Source of the DNA: Streptococcus mitis
GTDB lineage: Bacteria; Bacillota; Bacilli; Lactobacillales; Streptococcaceae
Direction of reading: 5' to 3'
Assembly: GCF_009496285.1 (NCBI RefSeq)
Contig: NZ_WIJK01000010.1
Span: 1-64,000 of the forward strand
Length of the DNA: 64,000 nucleotides
The position numbers and the translations under genes are program-made. Each line of letters starts with the position of its first letter. The stretch's first letter is position 1. The notes under the pieces were generated by a model. It did not search any database, was not told the origin of the DNA, and saw only the letters and a program-made list of their open reading frames with translations. This document shows positions 54,688 through 63,182 of this stretch, in pieces.

Positions 54688-56532
54688 ATGTTTACAAAAT
54701 TAAAATATACCTTTATTGGTCGTCCTCTTAAGTCCTTGACTGAAGGCGATGGAGGACTACTTGGAAAAACACAGGCACTTGCAATGCTTTCAAGTGATGC
54801 CCTATCTTCTATTGCTTATGGACCTGAGCAGGTCGTTCTTGTCTTGGCTAGTCTATCTCCGCTTGCTATTTGGTGGAGTCTCCCTATCGGCATTTTTGTC
54901 CTCTTGCTACTTGCTAGTCTAACCATTTCTTACCGACAAATCATTCACGCCTACCCTCAAGGTGGGGGTGCCTACATGGTAACACGAGAAAATCTTTCTC
55001 CTGAGCTCGGTTTGATTGCCGGTGGAAGCTTGCTTGTTGACTATATGCTAACAGTAGCCGTATCCGTGGCCGCAGGAGCTGATGCGATCACAGCAGCACT
55101 TCCTGCACTCCATCCCTACAATCTCCATATCTCCATTTTTCTAGTATGTTTGCTCATGCTTTTGAATCTGCGTGGCTTGAAGGAATCTGCCAGTTCTCTG
55201 ATGATCCCTGTCTATCTCTTTATCTTTAGCACGGTCTTCCTCTTATTGTTTGGTATCTTCCAACTATTGACAGGTTCTCTCAGCTATCATGCAACTTCTG
55301 CAATTGGTCAAACTGTCCCAAGTCTCTCAATCGTCCTGATTTTAAGAGCCTTCACCAGCGGTTCAGCTTCACTAACAGGGGTTGAAGCTATCTCAAATGC
55401 CGTTCCATTTTTCAAAACTCCCAAAGAGAAGAATGCAGCTCAAACACTGACCATCATGTCTCTGATTCTTGGTTTTCTCTTTGCAGGAATTACCTTCCTA
55501 AACTACTGGATGGGCATTACTCCTCAACACGGAGAAACAATCCTTTCACAAATGGCTAAAGGAATTTTAGGGGATTCAACTCTCGGTCAGATTGTTTATT
55601 ATCTCTTCCAATTCTCAACTGCCCTAATCCTAGCCGTTGCTGCAAATACTGGTTTTTCTGCCTTTCCGATGTTGGCTTACAATATGGCTAAAAACAAGTA
55701 CATGCCCCATCTCTTTATGGAAAAAGGAGACCGCCTTGGTTATTCAAACGGTATTTTGACCTTAGCCTTTGGCGCTATGATCCTTTTGCTCATTTTCAAC
55801 GGAAATACAGAACGCTTGATCCCTCTTTATACTATCGGAGTTTTCGTCCCCTTTGCACTTTCTCAAACAGGTATGATTCGCCACTGGAAAAAAGAAAAAG
55901 GCTCTCATTTCTTAAAATCTGCCTTTGCTAACATCCTCGGCGCTATCATTTGTTACGCTATCGTTCTTATCCTACTCTTCTTCAGACTTGGAGATATCTG
56001 GCCATTCTTCCCAATTATCCTGATCCTAACCTTCCTATTTCTGTCCATCCACAGTCATTACCAAAAAGTGGCCAAACAACTTCGACTTTATGAAGGGATT
56101 CAAAAGAAAACCTACGATGGCAATGTCGTCCTTGTCTTAGTAGGAAATGTTACTCGAGTAAGCGTCGGAGCTATTAACTATGCTCAAAGTATTGGAGATG
56201 AAGTTTTGGCCATGCACATTTCCACCAAGGAAACTGAGGAAAAAGACCAAGAAATCCTCCAAGAATTTGCCGACTACTTCCCAAATATTACTCTAAAAAA
56301 CATTAATACTAGCTATCGCGATATCATTACTCCTACAGTCCGCTATGTTCGAAAAATCTCTCAAGAAGCCAAGGAAAAGAACTATACGGTTACAGTTCTA
56401 GTTCCCCAGTTTATCCCTAACAAACCTTGGCAAAATATCCTACACAATCAAATGAGCCTCAAATTAAAATATGCTCTCAGATGGCACGAAGATGTCGTCG
56501 TTGCCAGCTATTCATATCATTTGAAAGAATAA
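54688..56532 (+). CDS. kimA: KimA-like potassium transporter (APC/KUP fold)
   Basis: A 614-residue protein with about 12 membrane spans (about 35-470) and a cytosolic C-terminal domain of about 140 residues resembling universal-stress proteins (YDGNVVLVLVGNVTRVSVGAINYA). The segments SSDALSSIAYGPEQ, YRQIIHAYPQGGGAYMV and AGGSLLVDYMLTVAVS match B. subtilis KimA (YdaO), a high-affinity proton-coupled potassium importer inhibited by c-di-AMP. Older annotation calls such genes amino acid permease. I start at ATG 54688 after AAAGGAAAG. A strong TTGACT-TATAAT promoter is upstream, and a terminator follows. Confidence 0.82.
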   Translation: MFTKLKYTFIGRPLKSLTEGDGGLLGKTQALAMLSSDALSSIAYGPEQVVLVLASLSPLAIWWSLPIGIFVLLLLASLTISYRQIIHAYPQGGGAYMVTRENLSPELGLIAGGSLLVDYMLTVAVSVAAGADAITAALPALHPYNLHISIFLVCLLMLLNLRGLKESASSLMIPVYLFIFSTVFLLLFGIFQLLTGSLSYHATSAIGQTVPSLSIVLILRAFTSGSASLTGVEAISNAVPFFKTPKEKNAAQTLTIMSLILGFLFAGITFLNYWMGITPQHGETILSQMAKGILGDSTLGQIVYYLFQFSTALILAVAANTGFSAFPMLAYNMAKNKYMPHLFMEKGDRLGYSNGILTLAFGAMILLLIFNGNTERLIPLYTIGVFVPFALSQTGMIRHWKKEKGSHFLKSAFANILGAIICYAIVLILLFFRLGDIWPFFPIILILTFLFLSIHSHYQKVAKQLRLYEGIQKKTYDGNVVLVLVGNVTRVSVGAINYAQSIGDEVLAMHISTKETEEKDQEILQEFADYFPNITLKNINTSYRDIITPTVRYVRKISQEAKEKNYTVTVLVPQFIPNKPWQNILHNQMSLKLKYALRWHEDVVVASYSYHLKE

Positions 56533-56535
56533 AGA

Positions 56536-56579
56536 AAAGGCATTACCAGAACCAACAAGCTCCTGGTAGTGCCTTTTTT
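56536..56579 (+). terminator. Terminator after the KimA-like gene
   Basis: AAAGGCATTACCAG pairs with CTGGTAGTGCCTTT, followed by TTT on the plus strand. It lies 3 nt after the stop. Confidence 0.82.
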
Positions 56580-56605
56580 CTGAATCTAGTCCCTAAAATT
56601 AGACT

Positions 56606-56759
56606 TATACTCAATGAAAATCAAAGAGCAAACTAGGAAACTAGCCGCAGGCTGCTCAAAACACTGTTTTGAGGTTGTGGATAGAACTGACGAAGTCAGT
56701 AACCATACCTACGGCAAGGCGACGTTGACGCAGTTTGAAGAGATTTTCGAAGAGTATTA
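56606..56759. repeat. BOX element (A-B-C, inverted relative to the window)
   Basis: Begins TTATACTCAATGAAAATC and ends GATTTTCGAAGAGTATTA. It lies in the convergent gap between the KimA-like gene and the Ali-type gene. Confidence 0.87.
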
Positions 56760-56781
56760 AAATTTTATTGATAACCTTCTT

Positions 56782-58746
56782 CTATTGAACGTGGTTAGCC
56801 AAATCTTCTTGGGCTTTTTTATTAGACTCAGCTTTTTCTTTTTGCCATTTTTCATAAAGTTCTTGATACTGTTTAGCAGTCACTGGTTCCTTTTGCAATT
56901 CAACATATTTGTAGTTGTCCGCATCTCCTTTGTGCCCAACAAATGAGAAGGCCGCTGTAAATGGAACTGTCTTACGGAAGATAGGATTAGCCCCTCCACT
57001 TTGAACTGGTAGGAAGAGAGCACTATCTGTCAACCAAGCTTGAACTTCGGCAAATTTTTCATAACGTGTTTGCGTATTTTCATTCTCTTTATCTGCTGCA
57101 TCCAACAACTCCTTGTAGGTAGCTAGACCAAGTTTTTCTTTGACTTCATTGTCTTTTCCTGGAGTCAAGCCAAGATTTTTCAACTGAGAACCCGAGTCTG
57201 GATCCAAAAGGTCAAGATAGGTCTTCGGATCTGAGAAATCTCCGCTCCATCCTGAGATATCGATGTCATAGTCCTTTTGATCGGCGGTATCCGCAAAGAA
57301 GGTGGCATTGTCTTTCTCATCTGGTGACAACTGAATGATATCAATCACAACATTATCTGATCCAAGCGTTGCTTCAACGGTTTGCTTGAAGGAACTTGCT
57401 TGCTGAACATCCAACTTAGCAGTCTGATCAACCAACATATCCAAGTGGATAGGGAAGGTCACACCTTCTGCTTGCAAACTATCTTTAGCCTTGGCAAATT
57501 CAGCCTTGGCTTTTTCATGATCCAAGAAAGCAGCTTGAGCATCGTTCAGATTGATATTAGACCACTCTGTACCATAGTTGACCATCTTTTCATTGACCGC
57601 ATCTCCAAAGTTTTTTCCACCAATTTGAACAAAGTTACTTGGTGTGACTGTATTTCTAAGGATTCGATCAGCTCCATCTTCTCCATTTGTCTGGGCAGCA
57701 TAGGCATGACGGTCAAAGGCAAAGTTAATGGCCTGACGGAAATCTTTATTTTGCATAGCTAGACGAGAATCCGTCTTTTCTTTATCCGTCTGTTTCATGG
57801 TTTGCTTGTAACTTTGACGGTTGACATTAAAGAGGTAGTAGAAGGTTATAGCATTTTGTGGTGTATAGGTAATCTTATCTTCATTCCCTTTTTTCAGCTG
57901 GTCAAAGACTGAGCTTGTTGGGAAAATACGCCCGTCTGAATAGTTACCTTCCAAGAAACCTCTAGCCAAACTATCTTGGTCTGAGCCATCATAGAAGGAA
58001 AGTTTTACTTTCTCAATCTTCACATTGTCCTTGTCCCAATAATTAGGATTCTTTTCAAACTCAATCAAAGATTTTGAAGTGAATGATTTGAATAAATATG
58101 GCCCATTTGACAGGATACTAGATGGAGTTACACTTCCAAATTCGTCCCCCTTAGATTTCAAAAAGGCTTCATTGACTGGACTCAAAATTCCACCTGTTGT
58201 CTTAGAATTCCAGTAGGACTCTGGCTTGTTTAAGGTATATTGGAGAGTATAGTCATCGACTGCCTTGATTCCAACAGTCTCAAAGTCTGATGATTGCCCC
58301 TCAATATAGTCCGCCAAACCTTTGATAGAGTCTTGCACCAAGTACAAGTTTTCTGCCTTTTTATCCGCAGCATACTTTAGGCCTGTCACAAAGTCGTGAG
58401 CTGTTACTTCAGCATATTCTTCTCCTTCAGAGGTATACCACTTAACACCTTGGCGAATTTTGTAAGTATAAGTCAAGCCATCTTTTGATACTGTCCATGA
58501 TTCAGCCATGGAAGGAACCAGATTGCCATACTTATCATTTTCCAACAGTCCATCAATCAAGTTTGTTGTAATGCTGGATGTCGAGCCACGTGTCGAAGTA
58601 ATGTAGTCTAATGTATCTGGATTGCTAGCAAATACATAAGAGTAGGTTTTATCAGATGCATTTGACTGTGTCGAGCTACAAGCTACCATCAAGAAGCTAG
58701 CACTCAAAATTCCAACCCCTAGTAAGAGAGCTTTTGATTTTTTCAT
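56782..58746 (-). CDS. Oligopeptide-binding lipoprotein, AliA/AliB type
   Basis: A 654-residue SBP_bac_5 protein paralogous to AmiA. Lipoprotein signal MKKSKALLLGVGILSASFLM with lipobox MVAC. Segments SNPDTLDYIT, SWTVSKDGLTYTYKIR and FRQAINFAFDR align with AmiA. I start at ATG 58746 after GGAGAATATT. A frame reaching further upstream lacks support. There are no permease or ATPase genes beside it, so it most likely docks with AmiCDEF. It belongs with AliA/AliB/AliC/AliD, which bind different peptides. Which one cannot be decided here. Confidence 0.88.
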   Translation of the reverse strand: MKKSKALLLGVGILSASFLMVACSSTQSNASDKTYSYVFASNPDTLDYITSTRGSTSSITTNLIDGLLENDKYGNLVPSMAESWTVSKDGLTYTYKIRQGVKWYTSEGEEYAEVTAHDFVTGLKYAADKKAENLYLVQDSIKGLADYIEGQSSDFETVGIKAVDDYTLQYTLNKPESYWNSKTTGGILSPVNEAFLKSKGDEFGSVTPSSILSNGPYLFKSFTSKSLIEFEKNPNYWDKDNVKIEKVKLSFYDGSDQDSLARGFLEGNYSDGRIFPTSSVFDQLKKGNEDKITYTPQNAITFYYLFNVNRQSYKQTMKQTDKEKTDSRLAMQNKDFRQAINFAFDRHAYAAQTNGEDGADRILRNTVTPSNFVQIGGKNFGDAVNEKMVNYGTEWSNINLNDAQAAFLDHEKAKAEFAKAKDSLQAEGVTFPIHLDMLVDQTAKLDVQQASSFKQTVEATLGSDNVVIDIIQLSPDEKDNATFFADTADQKDYDIDISGWSGDFSDPKTYLDLLDPDSGSQLKNLGLTPGKDNEVKEKLGLATYKELLDAADKENENTQTRYEKFAEVQAWLTDSALFLPVQSGGANPIFRKTVPFTAAFSFVGHKGDADNYKYVELQKEPVTAKQYQELYEKWQKEKAESNKKAQEDLANHVQ

Positions 58747-58777
58747 AAATATTCTCCATTTATATAGTATATGAAAT

Positions 58778-58806
58778 ATTATAGAAAAAATAGAAAGCTT
58801 ATACAA
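58778..58806 (-). promoter_or_regulatory. Promoter of the Ali-type gene
   Basis: TTGTAT (58801-58806), 17 nt, TATAAT (58778-58783) on the minus strand. Confidence 0.7.
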
Positions 58807-58820
58807 ACTATTATTTTAGG

Positions 58821-58860
58821 GCAAAACAAAAGCCAGTAGACTCGAGTTCCTACTGACTTC
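58821..58860 (-). terminator. Terminator after rpmH
   Basis: AAGTCAGTAG pairs with CTACTGGCTT around a 10-nt loop on the minus strand, followed by TTGTTTTG. Confidence 0.78.
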
Positions 58861-58879
58861 ATTGTTGAATTCGTTTGGA

Positions 58880-59014
58880 TTATGCAGCCAAAACTTTGCG
58901 TCCTTTACGACGACGAGCTGCCAATACGCGACGACCGTTTTTAGTTGACATACGGTTACGGAATCCGTGTTTACGCGCACGACGTAGTTTACTTGGTTGA
59001 TAAGTACGTTTCAC
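58880..59014 (-). CDS. rpmH: 50S ribosomal protein L34
   Basis: A 44-residue, very basic protein: [18 protein letters not shown] at the start, the core [18 protein letters not shown] and the end KGRKVLAA. The start is GTG at 59014 with AGGAGGT upstream. It is a universal small protein of the large ribosomal subunit. In many bacteria rnpA follows directly. Here a terminator and the Ali-type gene follow instead. Confidence 0.96.
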
Positions 59015-59088
59015 GATGAATACCTCCTCATAGATTTTGTATTCGTTTAGCCGGCTATAAAGTGATCAGTTACTAAACATACTTTACT

Positions 59089-59117
59089 ATTCTATCTGAT
59101 TCTTTTGCATTTGTCAA
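59089..59117 (-). promoter_or_regulatory. rpmH promoter
   Basis: TTGACA (59112-59117), 17 nt, TAGAAT (59089-59094) on the minus strand, near consensus as expected for a ribosomal protein gene. Confidence 0.85.
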
Positions 59118-59149
59118 TAGCTCTGACAAATGTTTCCAGCTTTTTTGCT

Positions 59150-59521
59150 GAGGAGATAATTTGAAAATCCTTCCAATTTACTTTCGAAATCTATAAAATA
59201 TCTAATGTACTAGTAATTTACCCAATTGGTACACTCAAATTTCCAAGTTTTTCCTCTTGAAACCTTCCGCCTGCCTATTAAATGTAAAAGGTGTTTTCTA
59301 TATTTTCCTTCTGTCACTTCTTGCATTTAAAAAGCAACAACACCGTAGGATGACGATTCTACCGTCTTTTAATTGGCAATAAACAAGATATTTAGTAATA
59401 ATCCTTTCTAGTTATCATCGATTAAATCTCATTTTTAAAAAAACTAATATGTGTAGTTATCTAAAACCTCTATCTATTCTTCTTAAACAACACAAAAACG
59501 CTCTAGACGTAAAAATAGTTG
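59150..59521. other. AT-rich gap between rpmH promoter and cad operon
   Basis: About 370 bp with no gene I can support. A 38-codon frame on the minus strand (MQEVTEGKYRKHLLHLIGR...) lacks a ribosome site. An imperfect inverted repeat lies near 59343-59365 (CCGTAG / CTACCG). The composition matches the cad genes rather than the core genes to the left, so the border of acquired DNA may lie here. Confidence 0.5.
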
Positions 59522-59860
59522 TTATCCTAGTTGATTAAAAAAATCTCTGATTTCCTCATCTTTTATAAAATAATATATAATTTTCCCCTCTCTTCTAGTG
59601 TCCAAGATGTTTTGATTGGCTAGTTTACGAAGATGGTGGGAGGCAGATGCCATACTGAGATCTAGTAAACAGGCTATATCACAGACACAGAGTTCTTCAA
59701 CAGCAAGGAGATAAAAGATGATATTTATCTGTTTATTATCGGTAAACTTTGATAAAATACGAAGTGATTTTTGGACTTTTTCCTTTTCAAGGTAGTTCGT
59801 TGCGGTTGTAACATTTTGTTGATTTATAATATTCACTTGGCATATACTATCTTTTTTCAT
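59522..59860 (-). CDS. ArsR/SmtB-family metal-sensing repressor (CadC/CadX type)
   Basis: A 112-residue winged-HTH repressor. The metal-binding CxC in ELCVCDIACLLDLS lies at the start of the DNA-binding helix region (alpha-3 type site), followed by the recognition helix MASASHHLRKLANQNIL and wing TRREGKIIYYF. An extra N-terminal Cys (SICQVN) is also typical of CadC. It follows cadD after 11 nt and would release the operator at 60496-60517 on binding Cd, Pb or Zn. Which metal it prefers is unknown. Confidence 0.85.
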   Translation of the reverse strand: MKKDSICQVNIINQQNVTTATNYLEKEKVQKSLRILSKFTDNKQINIIFYLLAVEELCVCDIACLLDLSMASASHHLRKLANQNILDTRREGKIIYYFIKDEEIRDFFNQLG

Positions 59861-59871
59861 AATTTTTTCTC

Positions 59872-60486
59872 CTAGCCGAACACAGTCCTTAGCATGTCAA
59901 AGCTGTTGTTTTCAATCAGGATATACATCCCCAATCCTAAATAAACAACGGCAATAAACCATCTGCTATATTTTTCCAAAGTTTCTCCAACAGAAGGGAC
60001 TTGTGCCAATTTTTGGGCAGAAAAAACCAAGAGATAAATCATGACTAGAAAGGTAAGTAAAGCCACTATCAAATTCGCTAAATTTAAGGTAATAAAATAT
60101 GGGACAAAAACACCAATATTGTCAGCACCACAACTTGCAAAAGTAATCATAGCGACTAGAAAAATCAGGTTTTTATTATCTTTGCGCAAACCATCTTTTG
60201 CAATAGCTTCTCCATCAGAATCTCCTAAAAGCAAAACTTTGAGTCCTAGGAAAATTGGAATCAAACCGAGCAAACCTAAAATCTCTTTACTAGGAATATA
60301 ATTTAAGACAAATGCAAAAAGTAAACTTAGCAATATTAGACTAACAGAGCCTAGAAATTGTCCTAAATAGATGTTAATGATGTCTTTTCTGCTTTTTCTT
60401 TTGGCGAAAAATAACATTAGGATAATAAGTAAGTCTACGGCTGTCCCAGAATACAGGATTATTGAAGTAACAACATTTTGAATCAT
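59872..60486 (-). CDS. cadD: Cadmium resistance transporter CadD
   Basis: A 204-residue membrane protein with about six spans of the CadD family (LysE-like fold), with the family segments FASCGADNIGVFVPYF and VYLGLGMYILIEN. It gives low- to mid-level cadmium resistance. I start at ATG 60486 (MIQNVV), which has GAGGTG upstream. The pair cadD-cadC is common in plasmids and integrated elements of streptococci and staphylococci, and the low GC supports transfer. Confidence 0.87.
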   Translation of the reverse strand: MIQNVVTSIILYSGTAVDLLIILMLFFAKRKSRKDIINIYLGQFLGSVSLILLSLLFAFVLNYIPSKEILGLLGLIPIFLGLKVLLLGDSDGEAIAKDGLRKDNKNLIFLVAMITFASCGADNIGVFVPYFITLNLANLIVALLTFLVMIYLLVFSAQKLAQVPSVGETLEKYSRWFIAVVYLGLGMYILIENNSFDMLRTVFG

Positions 60487-60495
60487 AAAACACCT

Positions 60496-60547
60496 CATTC
60501 AAATATATTTTTGAATGTATTTTAACATTAAACTTTGTAGATGTCAA
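60496..60547 (-). promoter_or_regulatory. cad promoter and operator
   Basis: On the minus strand TTGACA (60542-60547), 17 nt, TAAAAT (60519-60524). Immediately downstream CATTCAAA and TTTGAATG (60496-60517) form a perfect 8-bp inverted repeat with a 6-nt spacer, the form expected of an ArsR/CadC operator. It overlaps the transcription start, so repressor binding would block transcription directly. Confidence 0.8.
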
Positions 60548-60593
60548 CTTCAGCTCCATCAAAATATAGATAAGAAGGTAGTGTACCAAACAT

Positions 60594-60628
60594 TAAAAAG
60601 CTCTGCCATCGAAATGATAGCAGGGCTT
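60594..60628 (-). terminator. Hairpin terminator between element end and cad promoter
   Basis: AAGCCCTGCTATC pairs with GATGGCAGAGCTT on the minus strand around ATTTC, followed by TTTAATG. It shields the cad promoter from transcription arriving from the element. Confidence 0.7.
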
Positions 60629-60703
60629 AATTTCAATATCTAAATGATATATTTATCTAAAAAAGGTAGAGATTGAACTGAAATATAGTGAAATTAACAA
60701 AAG

Positions 60704-60730
60704 AAAAAAACGCTTAAAATCAGCGTTTTT
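60704..60730. terminator. Bidirectional hairpin downstream of the integrase
   Basis: AAAACGCTT and CAGCGTTTT pair imperfectly around AAAAT, with T-rich tails on both strands. It probably ends the integrase transcript and may lie close to the left end of the element. Confidence 0.6.
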
Positions 60731-60841
60731 CTTATGTATTGATTTGTATTGAATGCTTACTTCACTTCTGTAAGGGTTGTGAATGTTATTTTAGCACCCT
60801 TTAAACGCCGTCATATCAACGTTTCTAGATTGTTCTATAGA

Positions 60842-60865
60842 AAATGTAGTCATAAATGTAGTCAT
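60842..60865. repeat. Perfect 12-bp tandem repeat next to the integrase stop
   Basis: AAATGTAGTCAT occurs twice in direct succession (60842-60853 and 60854-60865), 4 bp from the integrase stop codon. Paired direct repeats here are the usual arm-type binding sites of tyrosine integrases. The att core should lie to the left, perhaps near 60700-60800, but the other end of the element is not in the window. Confidence 0.6.
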
Positions 60866-60869
60866 TTTG

Positions 60870-62135
60870 CTATGCTGTCAATTTTGCAATTTCTTTGAGG
60901 TAGATTTCAACTGCTTCTGCCTTCTTTTTCGGTGCCAATTCAGCATAAGTGTCCATAGTCGTTTTAATCGACTTATGTCCCATTCTTATCTGGAGTTCTT
61001 TCCAGTTCGCACCAGCATTCAGCATCAAAGAAGCATGTGTATGACGGAAAAGGTGGAAACCATAGTTTGGTAGTCCCAACTCAGTCAATCGCTTTTTAAG
61101 CGTTGCACGTTCATTTCTGTCACACATATAGTTCCCGTAAATTGTCGGGAAAATTAAGTCCACAGTTGGTAAATCATGACTCACAAAGTAATCATTCATC
61201 TCAGCATGAAAAGCTTTCAAGTCATCTAAGACTTGTCTCGGGACTGCAACTCTTCTGTTGCCAGAATCAGTTTTGGCACTGTTCTTACAAACAATCTCAC
61301 CCTTAATCCCAAGTTTCTTATTTCCAACTTTCCACATCAGCGTCTTGTTAACGATGATTTCATTGGAATCAAAATCGAGATCATGAATCGATAAAGCAAG
61401 AAGCTCATTGATTCGAAGCGCAGAAGCTAACAGCGTGTCGCAGATAACCTTAAATCTTCGATTAGCTCGTGTGTCAGGAAGAGTATCAAGATAGTTCAGC
61501 CAAGTACCCAAATCCTCTCCGTGCAATACCATAATTCTCTCCTTTACCACCTTTGGCTTTGGAGGGATTTTTACTGTCCGAGCTGGATTATGAGAAAGTT
61601 CGAAATTCGTAATCCCATAATCGAAAATATCACTGAGTTTATAGATAACTGCACCGAAATCTTTTGCGTGTCCCTTTTTAGATTTTTTAACACCTGATTC
61701 AACAGACTTTTTAGATTGTTGAGCTAATTTATTAACCCAAATCTGAATATCTGCAGATTTTATCTCTTCAGGTCTATATTCTCCAAACTTAGGGATGATA
61801 TAAGTATCAAGATAGCTTCGAACCCGATTGATCGTATTCTGAGAAGTCACCCAAGTTACAAAACTAACAAACCAGGCTTCAGCTAACTCCTCGAAGTTAT
61901 TAATCAACAAAGTCTCTTTTAAAGTCGAACCCTTCGCTTCAAATTCAAGTCGAGCTTGAATGATTTTCCTATCAAGACTTTTTAGAGTTTTAGCAGTTAT
62001 AGATGATGTAACTTTTTTACCAGTTTTAACATCTACACCAATATATACACCACGTTGCGTATAGCTAATAGACCCGTTACTCTTGGTAGTTTTAATGACT
62101 TTTCGATTGTTGTGAATGATAGTTTCTTTCTGCAT
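60870..62135 (-). CDS. int: Tyrosine recombinase / integrase
   Basis: A 421-residue phage-type integrase. An N-terminal arm-binding part (about 1-70) is followed by a SAM-like core-binding domain (about 70-175) and a catalytic domain (about 210-410) with the conserved Arg in SALRINELLALSI, HLFRHTHASLML (HxxR), GHKSIKTTMDTYAEL (His and nucleophile Tyr). All catalytic residues are present, so it should be active. It is transcribed toward the cad operon, which places the element's left end beyond its stop. Start ATG at 62135 follows AAAGGCTAC. Confidence 0.94.
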   Translation of the reverse strand: MQKETIIHNNRKVIKTTKSNGSISYTQRGVYIGVDVKTGKKVTSSITAKTLKSLDRKIIQARLEFEAKGSTLKETLLINNFEELAEAWFVSFVTWVTSQNTINRVRSYLDTYIIPKFGEYRPEEIKSADIQIWVNKLAQQSKKSVESGVKKSKKGHAKDFGAVIYKLSDIFDYGITNFELSHNPARTVKIPPKPKVVKERIMVLHGEDLGTWLNYLDTLPDTRANRRFKVICDTLLASALRINELLALSIHDLDFDSNEIIVNKTLMWKVGNKKLGIKGEIVCKNSAKTDSGNRRVAVPRQVLDDLKAFHAEMNDYFVSHDLPTVDLIFPTIYGNYMCDRNERATLKKRLTELGLPNYGFHLFRHTHASLMLNAGANWKELQIRMGHKSIKTTMDTYAELAPKKKAEAVEIYLKEIAKLTA

Positions 62136-62228
62136 AGTAGCCTTTCACGTTCGGATATATATAAAAGGCTAAAATAACAACCTCACATTATTCTATGTGA
62201 TATTACTATTTTAGCACATTTTTCATAA

Positions 62229-62489
62229 TCAGGGAGTTAAATAGGTCAGCACATCCTCCATTCTGTAGTAGACTGTGCGAGTCCCATCGATTGGTGGTTC
62301 CAATCGTTTAAGCCCTGTACTCTCCCAAGACTTCAAGGTGTTTGGTGAAATCTTAAGTATCGAAAGCAGCTCTTTCTGAGTAAGTATACTTACATGCTTT
62401 TGAGTATTTTCTTGTTTCTGCATCAAAGCAAGCAAACAATTCAAAATCTGTTCAATTTGATTCAATTTTATGAGTTCATTATTCGTCAT
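62229..62489 (-). CDS. Excisionase-like HTH protein
   Basis: An 86-residue protein with a C-terminal MerR/HTH_17-type DNA-binding segment (LTQKELLSILKISPNTLKSWE, then the wing GTRTVYYRMEDVLTYL). The N-terminus is a short helical region. Its position directly before the integrase gene suggests a recombination directionality factor, but a regulator is also possible. It overlaps the rep stop by 4 nt (ATGA). Confidence 0.72.
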   Translation of the reverse strand: MTNNELIKLNQIEQILNCLLALMQKQENTQKHVSILTQKELLSILKISPNTLKSWESTGLKRLEPPIDGTRTVYYRMEDVLTYLTP

Positions 62490-63067
62490 TCTTCACTCTC
62501 CTTTTTATTATTTGAGTGTCTACGTGAATCCAGATATTTTGCAAAAAAGTAAGTCTTATCAATAATGAGATTCAAAAGTGACGGATTCTCAACTCGTGCA
62601 TATCTAACAAGGTTGTTAAACTCAGTAAAGTTGTGTTCTTCGATAATATCAATCACAGTTGAAAGAAATTGATCGTTATTGTTAGTGATTAGAAATTGCT
62701 CCAATTCAAAACCACAACCAGATTCAATCTCATCCATATTGTAAAGTGTTTTGTCAGGATTCTCTGCGTGTATGAAATAATCATACATCCCCTTTGGTGA
62801 CATGACTACCTCTACATGAGAAGGTGTATGTAGTTTTTCAGTTAGTAACTCTGAAACCTGCGTATAGCTTTTAAGTGATTCGAAAAATAGAACCCCATGT
62901 TTGTGTGCTTTTTTAAATTCTCCAGTTTCTTTATTTATATCCTTATCATGCCAAGGACTCAAGACAAATGGAATATGCATTTCTTCAAGGACGTCTAAAT
63001 AATTTTCCGGCGCGCTTTCTTGATAAATCAGGAATGCCCACTTATTCGAACGTTTATCTTTAGCCAC
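62486..63067 (-). CDS. rep: Rolling-circle replication initiator, pMV158 (Rep_2) type
   Basis: A 193-residue protein with the order of a Rep_2/RepB endonuclease domain: KWAFLIYQESAPENYLDVLE near the start, SPWHDKDINKETGE near residue 40 (metal-site Asp), KKAHKHGVLFFES near residue 55 (HUH-type His pair) and MYDYFIHAENPDKTLYN near residue 98 (catalytic Tyr region). It should nick the origin at 63129-63162, which lies 62 nt upstream of its start and carries the matching nick sequence. The start is GTG at 63067 after GGGAGG. The helical C-terminal third may serve oligomerisation, as in RepB. Confidence 0.88.
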   Translation of the reverse strand: MAKDKRSNKWAFLIYQESAPENYLDVLEEMHIPFVLSPWHDKDINKETGEFKKAHKHGVLFFESLKSYTQVSELLTEKLHTPSHVEVVMSPKGMYDYFIHAENPDKTLYNMDEIESGCGFELEQFLITNNNDQFLSTVIDIIEEHNFTEFNNLVRYARVENPSLLNLIIDKTYFFAKYLDSRRHSNNKKESEE

Positions 63068-63128
63068 GAATACCTCCCTTCAAATAGCATTTTCAAATTG
63101 TTTGCAATTCATGTGATTATTGATTACT

Positions 63129-63162
63129 GATACAATGGGGGTCGTAGTAACCCCATTGTATC
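63129..63162 (-). other. Candidate rolling-circle double-strand origin
   Basis: GATACAATGGGG (63129-63140) and CCCCATTGTATC (63151-63162) form a perfect 12-bp hairpin with a 10-nt loop that reads TTACTACGAC on the minus strand. TACTACG/AC in a hairpin loop is the nick site of pMV158-family plasmids. It lies just upstream of rep, as in those plasmids. Confidence 0.8.
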
Positions 63163-63182
63163 TGTCAATTAGATTTCATGAC

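Noticed and set aside
59216..59333. 38-codon minus-strand frame in the gap before cadC
   Set aside because: No ribosome site and no recognisable features. Length is within chance for AT-rich DNA.
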